Assembly (NCBI RefSeq): GCF_010093045.1
Contig: NZ_CP048115.1
Location: 4,402,001 to 4,466,000 of the forward strand
Length of the DNA: 64,000 bases
Direction of reading: 5' to 3'
DNA from: Mucilaginibacter sp. 14171R-50
GTDB lineage: Bacteria > Bacteroidota > Bacteroidia > Sphingobacteriales > Sphingobacteriaceae
In this document: positions 59,393 to 64,000 of the stretch, one piece after another
Layout: each line of letters begins with the position of its first letter
Position numbering within the stretch: the stretch's first letter is position 1
Notes under the pieces: generated by a model
The model's input: the letters and a program-made list of their open reading frames with translations, nothing else
What the model was told of the DNA's origin: nothing
The model's database searches: none
Position numbers and translations under genes: made by a program

Positions 59393-59836
59393 TTATTTTT
59401 GCAAAGCAGGCTGCAGGTGCGTACTAATGGCAATGCGGTTCCACGCGTTTATGGTTATCGCGGCCATTATTACCTGGTTTACATATTTATCGCCTAAAAT
59501 CTCTACGGCTTTGTTATACGTATCATCGGATACGCCGCCTTTGCTTATTAAAGTTACCTCTTCTGTTAAAGTAAGTATAGCCTGCTCCTTTTCATTAAAA
59601 AATGGGGTGTCGCGCCATGCTCGCAAAGTATAAATGCGCTGCTCGGTCTCGCCCATTTTGCGTGCGTCCCGGCTATGCATATCAAGGCAATAAGCGCAGC
59701 CGTTTATCTGCGATGCGCGCAATTTTATCAATTCTTTATGGATGGGGTCAAGTTCGGTGCCATTAACGTAATTTTCTAAAGCGCTCATGGCTTTGTAAGC
59801 ATCAGGCAGGGTCTGTAATAAATTTGTCCTTTTCAT
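59393..59836 (-). CDS. Carboxymuconolactone decarboxylase family (AhpD-like) protein
   Basis: A 147-residue all-helical protein. RASQINGCAYCLDMHSRDARK contains the CxxC-x3-H redox/proton-relay motif of AhpD-like peroxidase helpers. YTLRAWRDTPFFNEKEQAIL is the usual middle. The C-terminus reads NQVIMAAITINAWNRIAIS. It probably acts in antioxidant defence or on a small electrophile. It is convergent with the hypothetical gene and upstream of the crp-like gene's 3' repeat. Confidence 0.9.
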   Translation of the reverse strand: MKRTNLLQTLPDAYKAMSALENYVNGTELDPIHKELIKLRASQINGCAYCLDMHSRDARKMGETEQRIYTLRAWRDTPFFNEKEQAILTLTEEVTLISKGGVSDDTYNKAVEILGDKYVNQVIMAAITINAWNRIAISTHLQPALQK

Positions 59837-59910
59837 TGTCTTTTGTTTTTTGTCAACACAAAGTTGCAGACAAACGACCCGTAAAAAAATGAACTGAGGT
59901 TAAGAAATTA

Positions 59911-59989
59911 CCCCCTGCCCCCCTGAAGGGGGAAGTTAATTAGCATCAATATTAAAAAACTCCCCCTTCAGGGGGCTGGGGGGCTTTTT
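59911..59989. repeat. Inverted pair of REP-like palindromes
   Basis: CCCCCTGCCCCCCTGAAGGGGG (59911-59932) and CTCCCCCTTCAGGGGGC with TGGGGGGC (59960-59984) lie in opposite orientation about 28 bases apart. Each is palindromic and together they can form a large cruciform. The second encodes the Crp-like protein's C-terminus. Confidence 0.8.
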
Positions 59990-60551
59990 TGGCTCTTATC
60001 CGGCTTAAAAACTGCGGGGTAAAACCCAGGTATGATGCCAGCATGTATTGAGGCACACGCTGCACAAAATCAGGAAAGAGCCCGATAAAATACCGGTACC
60101 TCTCTTCGTCGGTTTGGTTAAACAAAAAACCGATACGCCTTTGCGACGCGATAAATGCCCGCTGCATTGTTAGCCTGAAGTAAGTTTCCAGCTTCGGTAT
60201 CTTTTCAAGCAAGGGGCCTTTGTCTTTATTATGCAGCAGCAGTACCTCTGATGCTTCGATGGTTTGGATATAAGTGCCGGCAGGCACATGGTTAACAATG
60301 CTATCATGATCGGCAATCCACCAGTTCTCTAAAGCAAACTGCACTATCTGCTCGTTCAGTTTAGCATTAACATAGTATTGCCTTAGTAAACCGCTCAGTA
60401 CAAAATATTCCCCTTTACAATGGCGGCCGGGCTCCAGGATAATTTGCTTTTTATTAAATTTCAGCAATTCCATCGTCTCGCACAGCAGGTGTTCTTCGGC
60501 AGGGGTTAGCTGCACCTGGCGCTTTACATGGGCAAGCAGTTGCGGATACAT
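59952..60551 (-). CDS. Crp/Fnr family transcriptional regulator
   Basis: A 199-residue regulator. The N-terminal cyclic-nucleotide-binding-like beta roll (about 25-115) has ILEPGRHCKGEYFVLSGLLR and lacks the full cAMP-binding arginine motif. A long dimer helix and a C-terminal helix-turn-helix (YMLASYLGFTPQFLSRIRA, about 170-188) follow. The last residues KKAPQPPEGGVF are translated from a REP-like palindrome and replace the normal tail right after the recognition helix. The effector is unknown. Confidence 0.88.
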   Translation of the reverse strand: MYPQLLAHVKRQVQLTPAEEHLLCETMELLKFNKKQIILEPGRHCKGEYFVLSGLLRQYYVNAKLNEQIVQFALENWWIADHDSIVNHVPAGTYIQTIEASEVLLLHNKDKGPLLEKIPKLETYFRLTMQRAFIASQRRIGFLFNQTDEERYRYFIGLFPDFVQRVPQYMLASYLGFTPQFLSRIRAKKAPQPPEGGVF

Positions 60552-60618
60552 CCCGCTAAAATAATAATTTGCGTTTATTTATTACCGGTATTACCGCGGT
60601 ATAACATTTAATTACGGT

Positions 60619-61014
60619 TTATGGCAGTTTAAAAGCAAACCTGAACTTCGCATTTTTATTGGTTTGTGTTTGGTCGGTAATGGTTTCGCCGTTTACCTTT
60701 ACAAAGGTATGTAAACTGCTTGTCGGCGTTGTTTTGGGCAATTCAACATCAACGGTAAAATAACAGCTTTTGCCCGATGGCAGCTCTACCGTGTAATCTA
60801 ACCTGCCGGTGTAAAGTTTTTCTATATGCTGGGTGTTATCCTTATCGGTATAGCTAATGGTTGCAGTAGTTCCCTGGGGGATATCGGTCATGTACTCAAC
60901 CTGGTAAGTGTCTTTTTTAGCGAGGCTAAGCTCTCCGCGATTCATGTCATATACATTGTAACTACAGCTGGCGGCCAGTATAGCAATAACAAAAAGGCAC
61001 AGGTGTTTTTTCAT
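60619..61014 (-). CDS. Lipoprotein of unknown function
   Basis: A 131-residue exported protein. The signal peptide MKKHLCLFVIAILAASC has lipobox LAASC with Cys17. The mature part is beta-rich (YQVEYMTDIPQGTTATISYT, KSCYFTVDVELPKTTPTSSL). No family recognised. Attachment to the inner or outer membrane is expected. Confidence 0.72.
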   Translation of the reverse strand: MKKHLCLFVIAILAASCSYNVYDMNRGELSLAKKDTYQVEYMTDIPQGTTATISYTDKDNTQHIEKLYTGRLDYTVELPSGKSCYFTVDVELPKTTPTSSLHTFVKVNGETITDQTQTNKNAKFRFAFKLP

Positions 61015-61100
61015 ATATAATTAGCGCTTTAATATTAAACGGATCGATGTATTCGTGTAAAAGACGTACCGATCCGTTAAAAGGTGTCAAAAAATGTTGA

Positions 61101-62039
61101 TTATTTTAATGCATCTGCTGCATACGCACGGCATTTTTTTACCTCTGCTACTGCATCAGAGCCGGCAGGTAAATTATACTCCAATTCGATAGTGGCCGGG
61201 AACTTATACTTGTTTTTTTTCATCAGCTGCAGCACCTCGTTAATGGGTGTATCGCCCTGGCCCCACGGCGCGTTCGGCCCATTGTTAAACTTGCGGTCTT
61301 TGATGTGCATGCTGGTGATACGATCATGATACTTTTCAATAAAAGGTATGGGGCTGCTGCTGGTACCCGCAGTATAATGGCCAATATCCAGGTTTATAGC
61401 ATTGTATTTTGACTGCGCGAGCGCGGCATCCCAAAGAGTTGGCGTAGCCTGTGTATGGGCATGGTAGCCTACCAGCATTTTATGTTTAGCGGCCAGGTCG
61501 CCCAGGCGTTTGGTCTGTGCCTCGTCGGGCAGCTCAACGGTAACGTGGTTGCAGCCAAGCGCCTTGCCGGCATTAAAAGCATACTCAATTTCGGCGTCGG
61601 TATTTTTAGCGCCAAGCGCGTTTGGTTTCCACGCGTAAATAGTAACACCGGCATCGTTATACATCTTACGCAAGTCTTTAAATTTATCCATAGTTACGCC
61701 TGCACGCCATTCGGCCATTTGGGGGGCAAAGTCTGTCCAGCTTTGGCCTTGCCCGCGTTTTGGCGCACCTGCATAAGCCTCGGCGGCATCGCCCATCAGC
61801 TCAATCGCGTTAATGTTACAGTCAACGCAATATTTCAGCAGATCCTCAGCGGTGTCCGGCATGCTGCGGAACGAGTAAGTGATCACCCCTATCTGCACCC
61901 CATTTATTACAGAATTCGGTTTTACTGCCCCGCTTACGGCCGTTTTGGCCAATGAGGCTTTTGAAAGGAAGAGTATACTTGTTGCCGCTAAGGCTCCGGT
62001 GCCAATAAACTGGCGCCTGCTAATGGTTTGCTTTTTCAT
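61101..62039 (-). CDS. Sugar phosphate isomerase/epimerase family protein, Tat-exported
   Basis: A 312-residue TIM-barrel protein of the xylose-isomerase-like AP-endonuclease-2 family. The N-terminus ISRRQFIGTGALAAT is a twin-arginine signal. NAIELMGDAAEAYAG, LVGYHAHTQATPTLWD, NLDIGHYTAG and SMHIKDRKFNNG supply the metal-binding Glu/His/Asp residues. Periplasmic members act on sugars, but the substrate is unknown. It stands alone. Confidence 0.87.
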   Translation of the reverse strand: MKKQTISRRQFIGTGALAATSILFLSKASLAKTAVSGAVKPNSVINGVQIGVITYSFRSMPDTAEDLLKYCVDCNINAIELMGDAAEAYAGAPKRGQGQSWTDFAPQMAEWRAGVTMDKFKDLRKMYNDAGVTIYAWKPNALGAKNTDAEIEYAFNAGKALGCNHVTVELPDEAQTKRLGDLAAKHKMLVGYHAHTQATPTLWDAALAQSKYNAINLDIGHYTAGTSSSPIPFIEKYHDRITSMHIKDRKFNNGPNAPWGQGDTPINEVLQLMKKNKYKFPATIELEYNLPAGSDAVAEVKKCRAYAADALK

Positions 62040-62180
62040 GGTAACCGGTTTGATGTGTTGGTTGATAGTAAAGTTATCAAATTATAACATGCATCAAACG
62101 TTGTGTTAAAAAAGTTTTATTTTTCAGTATGTCCTTTACAATCATTAATAGATTGGAATTCAAGATTAAACAAAAGAACG

Positions 62181-62188
62181 TATGTTTG
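62181..62188 (+). promoter_or_regulatory. -7 box of the STAS/ATPase gene
   Basis: TATGTTTG fits TAnnTTTG, 15 bases before the ATG at 62204. Confidence 0.5.
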
Positions 62189-62203
62189 TAGAACAAATAA
62201 AAT

Positions 62204-63100
62204 ATGCCAAATCTTTTATCACCAATTATTCAGAAGCAATCAATCCAATTGTGTGATGGTAAAATTTTAACGGACAGCGCAGGTATTGAGACAATTCAAC
62301 ATTTCTACAATCAAGCAAAATTATTTCATGACATCACTATAGAGATTGGCATGAAAAAAATGGAATGGATTGATGGCAATATGAGTGCTGTACTTGGATC
62401 TGCATTATATCAATTAAAAAAAACCAATAATTTAAGATTTATCGTTAACTTTCAAGATGTACAGGCAAAGTTTAAAATCCTTTTTGAGAACGGCTTGATT
62501 AGCATTAAAGGCATAAATAAGGTTGGCAATGGGAATAGTAGCACTATCCCATTGAAAATGTTCGCTCCAGATGATAAAGATGGATTTGTAGATTACGTAT
62601 TGAATGAGTTATTAGTTCATTCCGAAATGCCAAAATTTTCTGAGAGCGTTAAAAACTATTTACTTGAGGATTTAGCTGAATTATGTGGAAATATAAATCT
62701 TCATTCTCAAAATACTATTGATCCATTTTTTGTGTGCGGGCAATATTTTAGAGGGAAAAAACAAATAATTTTTACTGTAACAGATTTAGGTAAAGGTTTT
62801 TTACCAAAGATATCTTTAATCGACCATACTGTAAATAATGATAGGGAAGCCATTCAATGGGCAGTTAATGGAAATTCATCTAAGATAGATGCGCCAGGGG
62901 GAATCCATCTTTTTAGAATGAAAAACTTCATGCAAAAAAATGAAGGACAAATTCACATAATAAGCGGAAGTGCTTATTACAACTCTGAATCAGAGGATAA
63001 AGAACAGGCGAATGGTTGCATAACTAAAACATCGCAAAATTTTATGGGAAGCACCGTACATTTAATTTTCAACAAAAAAGTACTTACTTCAAAGAAATAA
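62204..63100 (+). CDS. STAS-like plus GHKL (HATPase) protein
   Basis: A 298-residue soluble protein. The N-terminal part (about 45-100) has STAS-like order (ITIEIGMKKMEWIDGNMSAV, then LRFIVNFQD). A GHKL ATPase follows. Its N box is in LLEDLAELCGNINLHS (153-168), the G1 box VTDLGKGF (192-199) and the G2 box GGIHLFRMKNFM (232-243). There is no His-phosphoacceptor domain, so it resembles SpoIIAB-like anti-sigma kinases more than sensor kinases. It is AT-rich compared with the genes upstream. It probably works with the STAS-like protein downstream. Confidence 0.7.
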   Translation: MPNLLSPIIQKQSIQLCDGKILTDSAGIETIQHFYNQAKLFHDITIEIGMKKMEWIDGNMSAVLGSALYQLKKTNNLRFIVNFQDVQAKFKILFENGLISIKGINKVGNGNSSTIPLKMFAPDDKDGFVDYVLNELLVHSEMPKFSESVKNYLLEDLAELCGNINLHSQNTIDPFFVCGQYFRGKKQIIFTVTDLGKGFLPKISLIDHTVNNDREAIQWAVNGNSSKIDAPGGIHLFRMKNFMQKNEGQIHIISGSAYYNSESEDKEQANGCITKTSQNFMGSTVHLIFNKKVLTSKK

Positions 63101-63107
63101 TAATTTG

Positions 63108-63115
63108 TATATTTG
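63108..63115 (+). promoter_or_regulatory. -7 box upstream of the DUF4325 gene
   Basis: TATATTTG fits TAnnTTTG, giving a leader of about 75 bases before the ATG at 63199. It suggests a second promoter for the STAS-like and PIN genes. Confidence 0.5.
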
Positions 63116-63198
63116 TCACCCTTATATTAATTTATTTTCAAATCAAACATTTATATGTTTTTTTTATTTAAATTAGGTAACTTTTAATCAGTAATGTA

Positions 63199-63531
63199 AT
63201 GAGTATAAAAATCGTCGAAGTCATCAATAGCAGAAACGCAATGTTTCATCCTGATGGATTGAAACTATATACTGCAATTATTAATGAATTAAATAATGGT
63301 GCTAAAAAAGTACAGGTTGATTTTTCAGATATTATGGTGCTGACAACACAATTTCTTAATGCTTCTTTTGGAAAATTAATGATGGAAAAAGGGATGGTAT
63401 ATTTTTATGATAAAGTTGATGTGATATCTACCGATCATCTTAAAACATATAATGAGAAGTTCAATTGGGTTGTAGATAACATAAAAAATAAAGATTCATA
63501 TAAACCTTTTCTAAACATGGCGCTTAGCTAA
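63199..63531 (+). CDS. STAS-like domain protein (DUF4325)
   Basis: A 110-residue protein. VQVDFSDIMVLTTQFLNASFGKLM is the DUF4325 core, where the loop after the strand would carry the Ser/Thr phosphorylated in SpoIIAA-type STAS proteins. MFHPDGLKLYTAI precedes it. The family often sits beside or fused to HATPase domains, as here. Its stop shares one base with the next gene's ATG (TAATG). Function in signalling or partner switching is inferred. Confidence 0.8.
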   Translation: MSIKIVEVINSRNAMFHPDGLKLYTAIINELNNGAKKVQVDFSDIMVLTTQFLNASFGKLMMEKGMVYFYDKVDVISTDHLKTYNEKFNWVVDNIKNKDSYKPFLNMALS

Positions 63532-64000
63532 TGAGTTTTACAGTTACAAATCTTAAACTGCACCCTACTCCTCTAAATTGCTTTTATATTTTTGATACTA
63601 ATATTTTACTTTATTTATTAGGCTTACCAAGTAACGAACCCTTTGTTACAGAATATTTAACCTTTTTTATGAGTGTATATGGATTAAGCGAGATTGATCC
63701 TTCTTGTAAAATCATTTTACCCCAAGTTCAAATAAGCGAAACTTTTAATAGGTTACTAAGATACGAAAGTGACACTCGATATCATAACTCCGTATACAAT
63801 GGGCGTAAGGGTTGGAGCCCATCCAAATTTTATAAAGAGATATTTCGCCCTTCAACTGACTTCGAAATCACTTTCAATAAATATAAAAGTGAATGGGAAA
63901 TTTATGAATCAATCTTTGTGCTAAGAAATTCATCTATTCATCAAACAATCGGAGAGTCATTAACTTTCGATCTAAAAAAGTTAGACCTTAATGATAATTA
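63531..64000 (+). CDS. PIN-domain protein, 3' end outside window
   Basis: An open frame of 156 codons that runs off the window. FYIFDTNILLYLLG (Asp22) matches the first PIN motif. ILPQVQISETFNR (Glu70) matches the second, and LDLNDN (Asp152/Asp155) the third. The acidic triad of an RNA- or DNA-cleaving PIN nuclease is therefore present. It is translationally coupled to the DUF4325 gene and shares its AT-rich composition. Not a VapC of usual size: the insert between motifs two and three is long. Confidence 0.72.
   Translation, partial: MSFTVTNLKLHPTPLNCFYIFDTNILLYLLGLPSNEPFVTEYLTFFMSVYGLSEIDPSCKIILPQVQISETFNRLLRYESDTRYHNSVYNGRKGWSPSKFYKEIFRPSTDFEITFNKYKSEWEIYESIFVLRNSSIHQTIGESLTFDLKKLDLNDN

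Noticed and set aside
61455..61955. A 166-residue plus-strand frame
   Set aside because: Antisense to the Tat-exported TIM-barrel gene, which has clear catalytic motifs.

Overview
The window looks like a chromosomal segment of a Sphingobacteriaceae-type Bacteroidota, most like Mucilaginibacter or Pedobacter. That placement is inferred from gene content, with no database search. Supporting signs are -7 boxes of the Bacteroidota form TAnnTTTG in front of many genes, a fused SecDF, split heptose kinase and adenylyltransferase genes, a long NusB, M56 peptidase/BlaI pairs, and DUF3276, DUF5522, DUF6702 and DUF1573 proteins. Most of the window is core genome. The last 2 kb is visibly AT-richer and looks accessory.

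Layout. 1-9.6 kb: 3' part of sppA, a ComJ-like orphan, polX, the ADP-heptose genes (rfaE1, gmhA, rfaE2, a GT9 transferase), an outer-membrane barrel protein, sixA and dprA. 9.7-14.1 kb: a BlaI/M56 pair with three palindromic operators, then rsmG, an ECF sigma factor and a GT2 transferase. 14.2-14.9 kb: a DUF559 gene between two near-identical repeats of about 150 bp. 14.9-19.2 kb: tgt, an LptF/G permease, an EamA transporter, an 826-bp gene-free stretch and a LapA-domain gene. 19.2-25.2 kb: ispE, thyA, a toxin-antitoxin remnant, folA, secDF. 25.3-31.0 kb: NDH-2, mvaB, GNAT, a small permease-like protein, fbaA, accD. 31.0-35.7 kb: a repeat-bounded small membrane ORF, two low-complexity hydrophilic proteins, a cysteine desulfurase, glmM, a PAP2 phosphatase. 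35.9-42.2 kb: marR, then a minus-strand run nusB, DUF1573, yajC, ybbR, coaE, MBL exonuclease, DUF5522, and a divergent leucine-dehydrogenase homologue. 42.4-54.3 kb: ABC exporter, PUR protein, mgtE, ychF, an OMP receptor, M1 peptidase, HupE, DUF6702, tRNA-Arg. 54.4-62.0 kb: an Rnk-like protein with a degenerate glutamate-synthase-like protein, GH127, AhpD-like, Crp, a lipoprotein and a Tat-exported TIM-barrel protein. 62.2-64.0 kb: STAS/GHKL-ATPase, DUF4325 STAS-like protein and a PIN-domain protein running off the window.

How genes work together. The heptose genes feed LPS core synthesis, and GT9, LptF/G and LapA also serve the envelope. thyA and folA share the folate/dTMP cycle. SecDF and YajC belong to the Sec translocon. 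accD, ispE, glmM, coaE and fbaA are central metabolism.

Two kinds of repeat shape the intergenic space. One is imperfect inverted repeats built from short reiterated words, with a different word at most loci. The other is a GC-rich palindrome that reads through the 3' ends of at least three genes, producing tails such as KAPQPPEGG. The strongest candidates for new biology are the three-gene ATPase/STAS/PIN cassette at the right edge and the word-repeat hairpins.
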